Positions 15,001 through 29,000 of a stretch of 64,000 nucleotides of DNA are shown piece after piece. The stretch is from Paralvinella palmiformis. Its lineage: Eukaryota; Annelida; Polychaeta; Terebellida; Alvinellidae. A program made the position numbers and the translations under genes. The notes under the pieces were generated by a model that was given only the letters and a program-made list of their open reading frames with translations, was not told where the DNA came from and did no database searches. The stretch lies in contig JAODUP010000552.1 in the NCBI GenBank assembly GCA_025642065.1, positions 62,001 through 126,000 on the forward strand, written 5' to 3'. Positions within the stretch are counted from its first letter, which is position 1; the number at the start of each line of letters is the position of its first letter.

Positions 15001-18000
15001 AGGTATTATTGGAACTGTATTGAATACGGTTCAAAGAGATTTAACAATAACAGAGAAAGGCTAAACAGTACAAGTATTCATTAAACCCACTCTCCACCAG
15101 CTAGCTCCAATTCTAATGACGGAATATAATATATCACACCGTCGACTCCATGCCCCATCTGTTAATGGCCACTGGTAAATATAGCACGCTGTCAACTCAG
15201 CCTTTAGGCATCCAAAAACAAATTTGCTTTATAGATCCATTTAAAACGCTGAAGATGTGAACTGGCATGTATTACCTTACATTTGTGCCTAAGCAATATA
15301 ATGTTATAGCTCTATGTAAATGGGGGAGGAGCAGACCTGAAATATTTACACAGCAGAAGCAGACAGAATCTTAACGTACCTGGGGGACGGTGGGGGGGGG
15401 GAATCCACAACACGGCTGAACAAAAAAACAAATTATAAATTCCATCAAAAGATAAGGCCCTACAAGGGGAGGGGGAGCCCGCTGTAGAGGAAAACATAAT
15501 AACTACACACGAAGAATACCGGCCGACCAATGAATGTCAAAACATCTAGAGATATCTTAGATATCTTCTGACGAGAGACAGCTCCCTAAATTGAATTTCA
15601 TCAAGCACAACTTGACCAAGAGCGGAAGATTTGCATAACGTTTCCAATTAAAACGATTCTGTCGGCTAATGGCAGCTATGAAGGACGCCTCTGAATTGGG
15701 GTTCACACTGAAAAAGAAAAAACTTCAAAGGCCAGTAACCAACCTTGGCTATTAGTGCTACTTTATGCAAGAACAGGTAGACAGGACATATTTAAGCACA
15801 CTATTGCCGAGTATTATGAATAAATAATGCGTACTTTTTAGGAAATAACTATGGCACAATATCATGAATTTAGGAGTGATAATTACATGGATCTAATCAA
15901 GACTATTTATATTTTCTTTAAATCCTCCGTCCCGCCACTAATAACTAAACTGCAACGTGTATTAATTAATAAGAAGATCAACCGTCAGATTATTTAGTAT
16001 CATTGATAGAAAACCTGATAAACGTAAGTAAACCAGAAACTCTGTCCAATTTATATTACAATAGAGCTTTTTCTAGTACAGTAAACGCCACCATTAGCAG
16101 TCTCTCCTCGGGGGGGGGGGTCTACTGGCAAGCCGCAACCTTCTTAACCCGGGGAGAAGGACTGAAACTACACCACTGACAACGGTAATATCATATCTGA
16201 AGATCTGATTAAGAAACCTATCTCACCTCTAGACAAAAGCTGGGGAAAAATATCTCAGTTCCCTGCTAAACAGAACTGGATATAGGAACGTTAAAGACTA
16301 CTCGTAAGCTGCATCAATGATAAACAAACAGAACTATTGGTGGGCATCACAAGGCGGACGTGATGGCCGAAACTGATCATTGTTTAACTAAACTACACCC
16401 ATGACGAAAGGACATTGCATACATGGCATATCTGGTAATGTGGACACACACACACACACAGAGAGAGAGAAAGAGGGAGGGTAGTACACACACACTAAAT
16501 AGACAGCGAGATCAGAAATCCAGTGCAACATCATCCCGGTTATGGCGTGTTACCATCTATAAAGCTCCGACTGAGACACACATCCGCACAGAATAATGTT
16601 ATAACGGATCATTTTACGAAGTAATAAGGTACATTTCCCCTCCACAACAGACAGCTGGAGTAATAGGCCTATCAATGAAGGCACAAATAACCGGTTTCTT
16701 GAAGGTTACAGCAACAAATACTGGCTATAAAGTACAGAAAACTGATTCCTCTTAGAAGGTAATCATGTGTTAAAATGTCACCGACACACAATACTCACAC
16801 TATAGAAACCGATATCGGACTACCTTAACACAGGGCAGCCAGTAAATCAGTTATTACGTAAATGATGCGAGCTATCTCGGTGTCTAGTATTAAAAAAAAT
16901 GACCCGCATTAAAGTCATTGGATGCTTTTGAAAACGGAGCGATCAGATGTTGGAAATCAGATAGCATATAGCGAGATACTAAAACCATTATTTGAAAGAT
17001 AATATGGAAGTTGGGACAGCATCACTACAATCTAATCACCGCGATACGGTAGAGATCTGTGGTAACCAAATATATGAACAAATCATGTCCTAAATACCTC
17101 CGATCTGCTCGGCTTCGTGCTCTGCAATATATTACGTTTGGCTGTAAGGCTTTAGGCTTTATTACAGTTTACCGCAGTTTGTCAGAAACCTCCCGAAAGC
17201 ACCAAACCGGAGAGTGTGTCACATGGCTCACAGGGGACAGATCTCCAGAAAAGAATGCAAAATTCCACTGGATGTCTCCACCCCAATAACGGTTCCTCTA
17301 TGCAATTTATTTGCCACGATCATTCATAGGTATTATCAGCCGAGTTGAGTGCGTTGGCATGGAAAAGTTGCCAGGAGCCTTTGGCCAGCACATGGCTAAT
17401 ATCCCTCAATAAGTATGATTTACTTTGCGGCTTGTCAACCGACTGATAAAGCAAGTCGCTCTTGTTAATTCTGAGCGGCACTCTGGCACAACAAAGAAGA
17501 AAACTACCATTATGCGTTCTTTAGCTCGCCCCAAACCACGCCATTCTCCAACCTCGCGCTGACATGGCGGGTCGAAATGAAAATGGGGGTAAAAGAAATG
17601 CGAGCAAGATGAATTTCATCCTAGAAAAATCGATGTACGAAGCTCCCTTTATGGGTGGGTCCGGATCAAAACGTGCAGGAAATCATTCTGTATGAATGTA
17701 GTGTTTTTATAATGCGCTTTCCCATCAACAGTGAAGAATTCTTTTGCTCCGTATTAGTGTGCGAGATCACTGGCTAGCGGCTATATCACACTGAGCCCCA
17801 CCGACAGTTTACAGCCTCTTTCTATAGATTCAGGGATCTGCTAGTTTTATGGGCAATCAGGAAATGCTTGCCACTCGAGGAGAATCTCTTGATGTTTATC
17901 CAGGTATCTATGGGTGACATTTATCATACTGTTATCAGTTACCTGGCAGTTATACTCTTGTTGACACTGCTCTTTACCGTAGATCAGTTCTGTTGTTATT

Positions 18001-19592
18001 GATAGCACTTGATCACAAATGCCTTTAAAGTACTCCTAGGGTATTACTCTGCCACTAGAAGACACACTGAACTGACAGAAAGAACTACTCAGTGGCAAGG
18101 ATGGGTCATGCTTTAATTCATAGCAAATGAAGCCTTTTCTTCTTTTTTAAAAGACAAGGATATGGTGAAATTGTGTTTTACCAATGGCTCACGCACACAC
18201 ACACACAAAGAGTGAGAGAGAGACCCCACCTTAATACACTTAGCAGACTAATTATAAAACGCATTTAATGTGTAATGATAGTCTTGAAGTGGTGGTGAGA
18301 CTGTGTCTTCGTTGTAGTACTGTACTTTATTTCTGGTTTTACACACACCACATACACACAGACACACAAATATACACACACACACACACAAAGACTATGC
18401 CTGTATCTGTCATTCTATCCTCTTAACTCTAACAATGGCTGATTAATTTAGCAGATTATCTCCCTGATGATGCCCAGTCAACAGTGCTCTACTCTGTCTT
18501 TGTAGATAATCAGAGGATAGAGACAGTTTCATTATACTAACAGTACAATTACTAGTGATTTATAATGGGCCATTAAGACTGCTTAATGGTGATTTATTCT
18601 AGCAGATCATATACAAGAATCCATATACCACAAAAGCAGCATATCACAATTGGATGAAGTCCACAACTATAAGGATGTCAGCCTGAGTTAGACGGCTATT
18701 AGAACCCAATTGTCATAATCCGATACTTCTGCTGAGTACATGCACGTTATCTACGAACGTATAACTAATTAATATCATCAGGTATGAATTATTCATTTTG
18801 CCTTTCTGGCACTCTTGTGGCTGCATGCATTCTTGCGTAAGTAATAACATATAGTTTTGTGTCACAACCAAAGTTAGTATACTATGACTTAAATGTAGTT
18901 ATTATTATTATTATTATTAAAATGCATTCTTACGTAGCACTTATTTATCATGGGGGATGTCAGCTCTAAGGACTTGTATGCTTGTTGCGTTGCTTACTTT
19001 TAGAAGCTGCTAATTCTTCTAAGTGTTCCTGATAGTTTATCACTGTGAATCACCACAGACGAAACGAGCCTAAAACCCATCAAAAAATCAATGTGGTTTT
19101 CATTCACAAAAGAAAACCCCGAAAAGCTTTAGTTAGCTATGAGACAGAGAAGTGTGGTCTGTGAAGTGACCTCCAGCCACTTGTGACAAACACTTGGGCT
19201 GACTAATATCACATGTGGCAGGCCAACAGCTATCAAATTAAGCTGAGCAATTCCAATAACAGGGACTAGCTACAGGAACACCAACCAGAGCTGACTAATC
19301 CACTACATTGGATCGTGTCATGTGAATTTTGATTACTTCCACAGAGAAGCCATTATAAAGTGTTCGGTCCCAAGTCAATAAACACCGCCATATGAATAGA
19401 TTGGAGTGAAGTGAGAAGCAAGCACATACAGACAGACAGACACGTAGATGTATGTTTTGTTCTGTTTGGCATGCTGGAGCTCGGGGCTGTATGTCAATAT
19501 CTGTCATCTCTCCTGACACCGGTATAGTAGAATGAGGTGTCATTTTGTTGTGCAGATACCTGCCATTCAGATATTATTATTTCCATGTTCTA

Positions 19593-19624
<32 letters not shown>

Positions 19625-22600
19625 TGCTTCTTGGACAATCAAGAACATAAACATGATCAATACTTGATGTTAAATTACCAGTTATGGACCACAGACTTAC
19701 TGTGTGAGCTGTTTCTTTATATTACTGGTCAAAGAAAATCCATATTAAATATAGACACTGTTTACATGCACGTATGAATATGATTATTTAGTCTCGTCAT
19801 GTGTTTCAGTACACAGCCAACACCTACCTGGTCTCATCTCCATACCACTTGGCATACCTGGCATCTGGCCGCCGGGTCCTGGTCCCTGGAAACATCCGGA
19901 AGTTCACAACAGTATTAAATCATTTCACCGTACATATATATATATATATATATATATATCCCATGCCACATATATCCCATACCACGTTAACTAATACAAA
20001 ACTGTGGCTATAGAAACTTAGTGTGGATAAACTAAGGGCTATCCCATGTACCATTAATCAAGAACCATATAGAATACTCACATTAAATGCCTCTTGGGTG
20101 GGCATCCTGACAGGTCCTCGTGGGCCGGGATAACGCGTAGGCATGAATGGCTACAGAAAAATGAAAATAGTATCGTAATAAATTATATCAACTACGCCGT
20201 ATATATTAATACGCTACTTTCAAACAGGTAATCAACCATATTTATAGTTCGCTGATAAATATGCAACATCCTAATTGATCAGACACCCAGACAGTCAAAC
20301 AGAACATAGAGGAAGGAAAGAGGTGTGCTTGCCCGCACACACACACACAAACACAAAAACACACACTCATCAAATAACAACCAGTAATTGAAATGCATCG
20401 ATCTTAGTCAATACGTTATTAATTTTCTGGTTACAAATAAAAATAATGTCTGAACCGGTGTAGATCAGTAACAATTGGAACGGTAACTGGTGACAGACAA
20501 CACGATACACCAGCTATTTAATATTGTGAAGCGTTCTAGACGATAATTAGCCCAGACACACATCTCCAAATTACCGGAGTTCCTTAATAAATAACCTTTC
20601 AGCTGAATTTCTTGTAGCATAATCCAAGTCCCGGGTAGGAGCCTAATTAAAACAAGGTAACCTATTTAACTGTCCCGGGTATAAAACCAGATTGACTACA
20701 CACAGTCGGAATAGCTTTTTCTCCCCCAGTTGTAACTAGCGCTGGAACTTGTAAGTAAGTAATTAAGTTAAAGCAAGTCTCTAATTGAGAAATACTTTAA
20801 TTATACTCCCAGCTTTTGGTGTGGATTGTTAACATCCTTCAGCCAGCTACGAGGCACGTGCAGAGCCGAGGAATATTAAAACAATACCCTTAAAACAGCC
20901 AGCAGCGCATGCCTTGGTGAATACCAGATTAAGCTATTCTGTAGATATCTTGCAGAAAGTAACATTCTGATATTCAAGGTGTACATCGAAAAGGGTATAT
21001 CTTCCAGGTTTTGATCTAGATCTGTCTTTACTGCTTGTTATTATCGCATAATTACACGTTCCGAAACTTAATATACGAAGCATATCAGGAGCTCCATTGT
21101 CAGAAACCAACGGACCAAACTCGGGACATCCTACACAATATTTTCAGCTACGTTACTGTGTTTCTAACCGAAACGTGTCGTGCTGAAGAACCACCAATGA
21201 CCTGCCAGTGGTTAATACTCAAACAACGGCAATTTCCAACAGAGGACAGCCAACACCACACCTAGTCCAATGGACTTTCTTTTGAACTGGGTCTATAATA
21301 TAATCTGAAGTCCTAATGTACTCTTTGTGAAGTATTAATGGCGGCAGTCAGTTCCCTATTCTCGATGGTTAAACATCCGCAATGTTCTCCACCCTAACAA
21401 TGCCATGCAATGAAAGTGCACTTTACTCATCTGCTAGAGGCAAGCTAACAGCTGGACGAAACAATAATGTGTATGTATCTATGTATGTATGTATGTATGA
21501 CTCTGAGATGGACAAATCTGACAAACAACTGCCAGCCAACAACTGTCTTCATCACGGCTACATCATCGTGGTTGGAGCCGGGAAAGAATGATTAACGCCA
21601 GAAGACCGAAATCCTTCCTTCTATTAACTTCTAAAATTATAACTTAACGTCAGATGAATAGATTCTCCTCATTCGAAATATCCATCCGGTGCACAAACAT
21701 ACAAAAAACAGCCATCCGAGAACAACAAACACGGTCTTTATTCCATCCACTGTTTTACAAGAACAACCCCCCAAGTACACTAAATAACTGTCAAATGTTA
21801 TAAAAATACCAAATTAAACCGCATAAAACCCGGCCATTGCCTCAGCAAGCCGCCTGAAATTATTACCTCGGCATAATTACTAGCTGACAAAGACTCAGTC
21901 TGTCACACACAATGAATGTGCCCTCTTTACTTCCATTAATTTTCCTGTTCTCCCAAGAAACTAGAGCATGATGGTATATTGTGGCATTGATTTTTCATTC
22001 TCTGATAGGTGGCATCCAATTACAGTAGGATGTTACTTTAGAGAAAAGCGCGCGCACATACACGCACACACCCAGTCAGATCAGAGTAGGTTGGGTTGGG
22101 TTTTTTCTTGTTGTTGTTGTAAAGAATAAATAGTGTGGGTGTGTGGGTGTTGGATGCTGGAAGTAACGAAGGCCGGGACTAATGTGCACAAGGAGTCAGA
22201 AGGTGGAGTTGTTTTCTTGTTAGCCAGAATGATTTCTTCAATTACAATTCCATGTTACACGGCGCGAGCGAGTGATCCAAGAGCTGATCATGCCAGGGTT
22301 TATCTCATAAAATATTAGCTCACTACGCCGGAGAGCAGAGAGAGTTGTGGCAGTCCCACTGAGTCACCAAATTACAACTTACTGATAGATTCCCTGGCAG
22401 CACGCGAACTCCGCAGCCAACATCTCAGTAAGAAAATAGAACAGCCTTCACTCTATATGGCAAACATTTGCTGACATGTGCCGGCTGTTTCCAACGTAAT
22501 TACTTTGAGCTGTAAACCGGCATACCGTAGATCTGAGAGAAGCACCCTCTATGTCATTATGCAAGAAGAATAACCATTACGTACGCACATACACATACGC

Positions 22601-25600
22601 ACGCGATTTTATATAAATGAATGAAGTCGGTGCTAAACATTGAATTCCTGATAGATCATCCAAAGGCTGTATTCATAATTAATTGTGATTCTCTGTGCCA
22701 GAGCTCTTTTTCACACACAGACAAACACACACACATATATATATATATACACACGCACACACACACGGAGGGAGGAAAACCGCAACGCACAGATTCAAAT
22801 CTATGGAGAAAGAACAAAAACATGGAACAGGTTCTTGACCAGTGTAATATACAGAACGTTTTAACATAGTTCATGATAATACGAGAGCAAAACAATCATC
22901 CAAATGAAGAACTGCTGCATCATATGAGAGAGCCTTGTACCCTGCCAAAAGGCCATTACACGGAGTCAGTGCGCTGTCTATCACAGGGCTATATGATAAA
23001 TGCAGTCAATTTTCCAGCGTCGGCATTCTTTTATTGAATCCCAGTGAAATGTATACTCTTCCTGCCACAACAGGCAGCCTCACTGGGACATAATGTATCA
23101 CGGCTGAACACATGATACATCTAAGTTACATTTTAAAGATATCTTCTTTGATTCAGACCGGCTAATGAAATGGACCAGTCTTAGAAGAGGCGATACTTCT
23201 TTCTTTATATATATATATAAAAGGCAATGAATAACAAGGAATCTGTGTTGTCTGTCTGTCTGTCTGTCTGTCCGATGACAGAGGGGGTAGGCAATCGGTA
23301 GGGAGCTCAAATAATCTTTGCATCAACTGACAACGAGACGGTATATCTCCGAAATTGCCTAAATTCTCTTGTGATTAAATCATCGATATATTTGTGTTTA
23401 AAGTGAGGTGGCTCATGGAAGTAGGCATGATATCTCGCTTATTCTCTATAACACAAACACACACACACACACCGGTTGTCCTAAGTAAAAACCGCCCTCC
23501 CCCCCCCCCCACAAAAAAACAAGAACACCATCAGAGCAGAATCACATTACTCAACATCAACTACAGACAGACATGCCAGGCTATAACGGCCAACTCCATC
23601 TTGTTTACAGATATTCCTTCTAATGCCTCACCAACTCCTTCCTGCCCGAAATGATAATGGCACGAAGAAACAATATATCAGCGTGAAGCGTTCATCTCGC
23701 ACGTCGCATCAAGTCATCTATCTTTAAAGCCGTGACAGTATTATACAAATATTGCATTAATTCCACTTCGATTGAGTCATCATCTTCCGGTCGGTCTCTC
23801 TCCTACAGAAACGAAACCTTCGAACGACGACAGCATAACGTTATTCTCCGGGAACACGGGAAACGTATTAGGTTCTCCTCGAAGGGCCCAGCCCCGGCGG
23901 CCATTTCTCGGGTCGTCCTTCAAACAGACAGACACACAGACGGTAGAGGCCCCGTGCTCCGATCGCGTTAAAACGGCATTCTTCAACTTCTAACTGAAAT
24001 AAAACCTATCGTTCAAACGGCTTTATCTAGCAGTAGCTCAATGCCACCAGCCCTCTTTGTTACCGTGTTAAAGCCAGGCTAAAAGCTCGGCATTTGTTCT
24101 TCATTAGTCTCGGAGCAGATGGCTCGCCGATTGGGTAGTGCAGTAACACTTGGTTTACTGGTACTCCGCCGTCGGAGATACAGGGCAAAGCTTTTTGCGT
24201 ATCAACCAACACGGAGACCTTTTTTATTTAGGGGGGTGATGTTGATTGATATTATACAGCCATTTTTGTGCACGTAGTAGGCTAAATGAGCCGAGCGACC
24301 TACAAATGTAATGAAGCGAAGTCAAAGATGAAACACCCTTCAGATATACCCACTGCGACGTTCGAACTCAGGTGGTAGTGATCTGTGGTCCAACGCGCTA
24401 CCAACTAGACCACGGGGGCGCCCCTATTATTTAAGTGGGAGATGAATGTTTTGGGACGTCTCGGAAGACGGAGGTGCTCAAGGCCTGTGCACTGCGTCTG
24501 TCTGCGGGACGTCCACTGTTCCAGGTAAGCGGCGGGGCCACAGTCGGCCAGACGTCGCCGACACGACTTGCCTTCTGGCAGCCGATGTAACTTGTCGGTT
24601 CGCATATATGAAACGTCGCTCGACCCCGCTTTAATAACACCGTGAAAAAAAGATGCGATTCATCACCTGGTAAGCATAATATATCTCTCCCTATCTCCGG
24701 CCCGATATCCTCCGGTAACTAATCTACGTCACAGATAATGGCATCGTGTTCGGTTTATCGCCGTGCACCTATATCAGGGCAGTGGAATAATTGAGATCAG
24801 GCCCGAACTTAAACCGAAGGCATGCAAAATATTGATCCGGTCGCACTTAATGCCATGCTCCCGTGTGGTCGATCGTGGTATGGCACCGCTTAATATTACC
24901 AGAACGGCGAAAGCAGGCAACATTCAGCTGAAGAATCCTAGCTGAAATACGAGCCAACCGTGGTTTACACGCGGCCAGAATTATGCGAGTCGGAGAATAA
25001 CAGGCCACGATTAATATGACAATGTGATACCAGTCGTTCATCAAAGATGAATAATTTACACACACACACACACAAACACACACACGGTATGTCTGAGACC
25101 CGATTTACATACAAGGTGGCAAACAATCGGATGTTATCAGAGAGAACATCACGGAAAAACCTAATCCTTACAGGTACACAAACACACTGTTTACTCAAAC
25201 CCGATTACCGGCTCTATACCATATTGCATTACCCAAGTAGCCGACAATAGCCGCATAATGCCTATTATGAACCCAAATATTATCTGTTCCGTCAAGTCAA
25301 GTGACATACGCCGTTTGTTAGTTGCCATAGCTGACGGAGTTCCACGGACCAATTCTATGGGCCTGTATTAAATTAAGGTAGATAACTGTAATACAAGGTT
25401 ATTGCTCAACTTATAATAGAACGCCAGCCCAGCTGACGGACAAGTCCTCCTCGTGTCCTCCATAAATATTTCAATACGTTGTCTCGGCTATCCATCTAGT
25501 CAGTAAGCCGAGCTCTGTCCGACCTCTAATAACTCTTCCAAGTTTGTCCGGAAAGCAAATTTCGGCCACCTGATACACAAATCACAGTACACACACACAC

Positions 25601-26041
25601 ACACACAAGGGTTAGAAGGGCGCCTCAGTGGTCTAACTGGTAGCGCGTCGGACTGTAGATCACTACCACCCTAGATCGAACCTCGGCGTGGGCATATCTG
25701 AAGGCTGTTTCATTTTTATTTCGCTTCATTACATTTGGATGTCGCTCGGCCTATTTTGCACAAAAGTGGCCGTAAAACATCAATCATCATCAACATCACG
25801 AGGGTCAGAAACGGGCCAGCGACTGATTAAATGTCGGTCTCGGTGAACAGAAAACAGCCGAAAGTCTCTGATTACTGTGGTATGTCTTGTTATGCCCGAA
25901 GAGCTTTAAACCTTACTACTACGAGAGGTGTTACATTATAGTTGACCAGCACACCTTATTTATCGCGATAATGATCGGCCAACGTAGAAAGAGTGTCTGA
26001 AACCCATACGCCATAATAAAGCGAAAACCGTCATCTCTCTG

Positions 26042-26089
<48 letters not shown>

Positions 26090-29000
26090 CGGTTTCTCAT
26101 TTAGCCATAAGGAGAACGTATTAATAATTAAAAAAATTCGAGCAAAATCTGAATTTATATTCTAGCAGATTCGGGTGAATTGGATACGGTAACGGTGTAC
26201 GCTAACAATACACAGGTAACACATTATTTACAACCTGTCAGTGTCGTGTCCTCCGGTACATCTATGCTCTCTATGCGTGGCATTAATTGCTATTTAGAAA
26301 GTTTCTCAAGTACAACTTTGCCAACCTATTTTTATATTAAAAAAAGACGGGCCTTCTCACCGTCAGTTAATTTAGCCAACATGTATCCCGTCCAAAAGCC
26401 TATATTTTATAAGCTATAATACACGAAAAACGACTCAAGCTTTGGACGTGCAGCAAATCAAGAGTAACTTTAGGAGGAACGCTCAAACAACATCAAAGAG
26501 ACAAATGAAGAGGATTTCTAAGCGCAGTCAGAAATCTGGAAGTTTAAAATAAAACAGAAACAGGTTTTAAAAATCCGGGCTAAAGTCATATACGTTTATC
26601 ATAACTTTTACGGTCGGACTTTTTAAATTGTTGTTTAAATAGTAACAAGATATGCTGAAAATGTGCCAAAACCTGACAAGCCAATAAAAAACTGTGCATT
26701 ATATTAATGTCATGCCAGCACTTTCCGATAACTATTTCAAATAAATCAGAGGTAACACTGGCTGAATAGTGTTGGTTTTGCTATCCGACAAGAAAACAAT
26801 CTTGGTATTCACCGCGACAAAACTTGTCTACAGTTATGTGACAATGTTGTTCTATAACAGTACAAAGCTGACGTGTGTGCTTTGTGAGAGAAAGAAAGCT
26901 CTTCAAACACCATCTTCCCATTAATGGTTCTTTAGACCGGACTTAGTTCGTCCACGTCAACGCGAAATGATGTCACTCGAGCAGCGTTCATAAACATAAC
27001 TATGTCAATATGATATTAACATAGCTATATGTAGTTGAGCAGAGATCCACTTTCACCATTAAGTGGTCTATTATTAATACCCATAACACATAACAAGTGT
27101 GTGTGTGTGTGTGTGTGTGTGTTTGCGCGCGCGTGAAATAAAATCATGAAATGGCTGTGTAGCTATCGGACAGAGGCAAAACTCGGCCGTGAGCAGATCT
27201 CGGCCCGGAAATTCAATTTCCTAAACTTCATTCGACAAAACCGACCTACTCCAAGTTGATATAGGATTTAATAATCCAGTAACGAAAAGACAAATGGCCT
27301 GTCAGAGTGATCGACGAAGATGATAATGAAGATAACAACCGGCAATAAATAACACTGGCCAATGACAGGGGTCAGCGACTCTAAATACACTATTAAATAA
27401 TTAATGAGGGAACGGGAACAAAAAACTCTCATTCATAATTAAGTGTCTTTTCAAGCCTTCAGCTGTTCTCGTCAATCCCCCCCCCCCCCTGCACACACAC
27501 ACACACACACACACACACTACCTGGCCGCCGCATCTAAAACTATTCTCGCCGCTCACTTTTTGCTATCCACATTCTAAGATAAATGGCTTCTTGTTCGCT
27601 GTCACTGTGGGAACGCAGTACCACTTTCAGATGTACATAATTAAAGCGTAAGGCCCGAGACACCGAGTACAGCTGTTCCTCCTCCGTCAAGCAAAAACAT
27701 CCGGGATAAAAGAAGCAAAACACGGACCCCGGTCGAGAGAGAGGAAATCGCACACATCAAAGTGAATATTCTATATTGCTTTTAAATTGGATTTTCTTGT
27801 AAACAATTTCGGCCGAGACCGCAAAAACGTATAGATCCCGGGCAAAATTAGCGATGTTCTTCATCTGAATAAACCTCTTAGTATGGGCCCGGAGTACACG
27901 ACCCGCTCCGCGTCTGTGCCTCTCTACTCTGAATCAATAATGATTAATCTGCGCCGCAACAGATAAAACAATATCTGTTATCACTGCATTCAAACAAGGT
28001 CATCATCATCATCTCCAACGCCAAGAGAATTACGGATATTTAAAAGCGGGTAATCCAGTCCTCTTGGAAGCGCGATTCGGATCGAGTTCTTAGAAATAAA
28101 ACTGTGATGACGATGATGATGCTAATCATCGCCATAATCATCATCATCACTGTTACAGTTATTACTAGCTAGTCGGCAAGCAACCCTTCATCCACTACTT
28201 CCTACCTCTTAACTGCTTCATCGATTTTAATAACCGACGTTTGAAGAGCAGCTATTCGAGTACCACATCCCGTCTATAATGTGATTAATCGAATCATTGA
28301 AAGAAACCAACCGGTGCGTGTGTGTGTGTGTGTGTGTGCGTGTTCGTACCTGCGTGTGGGTTAGCAGTGTATGGGGAAAAAAGCCGACGCATGGAACCAA
28401 GAATCGAAAACTGATGGATGATTCATCAGGAATCCGAGTCCCAATACCCCGAATTCACAGCCTTTAATCTCTGACCAACTAAACGCTCTTCGTGCACACG
28501 CACTCGTATACAAACGATTACACACAAATACAAAACGATCCAGGTGACAAACAGCAAATATTACAAAAGCGAAAATCCTAGAATCACTCATCTGTGAGCC
28601 AGCAGCAGATCCAGCATCATCAACAGAGAGAGAGACATATATATAATTCCAATAGCCATCAACTAACCTAATGTTGTGTGTAAGGTGAAAGAATGTTAAT
28701 AAAACACTCCCAGATACAAAACAGGAGGAGATAATCCAGAGATTAACTAGTGTTATTGGCGATGTTAACAAGTCTCGTATCATCGGGGGGGGGGGGGGGA
28801 CAGGGGTAAATGAGAACTATGTCGATGGAGGAGGGGCGCGAGATGGCTGGGTGACCGTACCTAGGGTATGTGATCGGTCTGACGATGTGTTATGCTACAT
28901 TCCATCCATATTACCACAGTGAAGTATATAGTTATTTAGATGTCTGAGCGGGATAAGAGGAAGAGAGAGGAAGTGGCAGTAATTTTGTGAGTGAGTGACT

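Larger units (their letters stand above)
2400..19827 (-). other. SSBP intron, 17428 bp
   Basis: The longest intron in view. It includes a 44-bp tandem duplication (2474-2561), a perfect hairpin (4463-4490) and a second-family SINE (5278-5410). About 8.65-16.44 kb is notably poor in microsatellites and SINEs, which could mean constrained non-coding DNA. Overlapping open frames at 7602-8097 on both strands match nothing I recognise. No gene seen. Confidence 0.8.

Noticed and set aside
24340..24424. Possible tRNA gene on the minus strand (A and B boxes, GTTCGAA)
   Set aside because: The same head recurs in several SINE copies with a shared body and tail, and no proper acceptor stem closes it, so it is a SINE head.
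28361..28783. 140-codon minus-strand open frame with hydrophobic stretches
   Set aside because: Apparent hydrophobic segments, but no conserved motif, initiation or splice context. Treated as chance.
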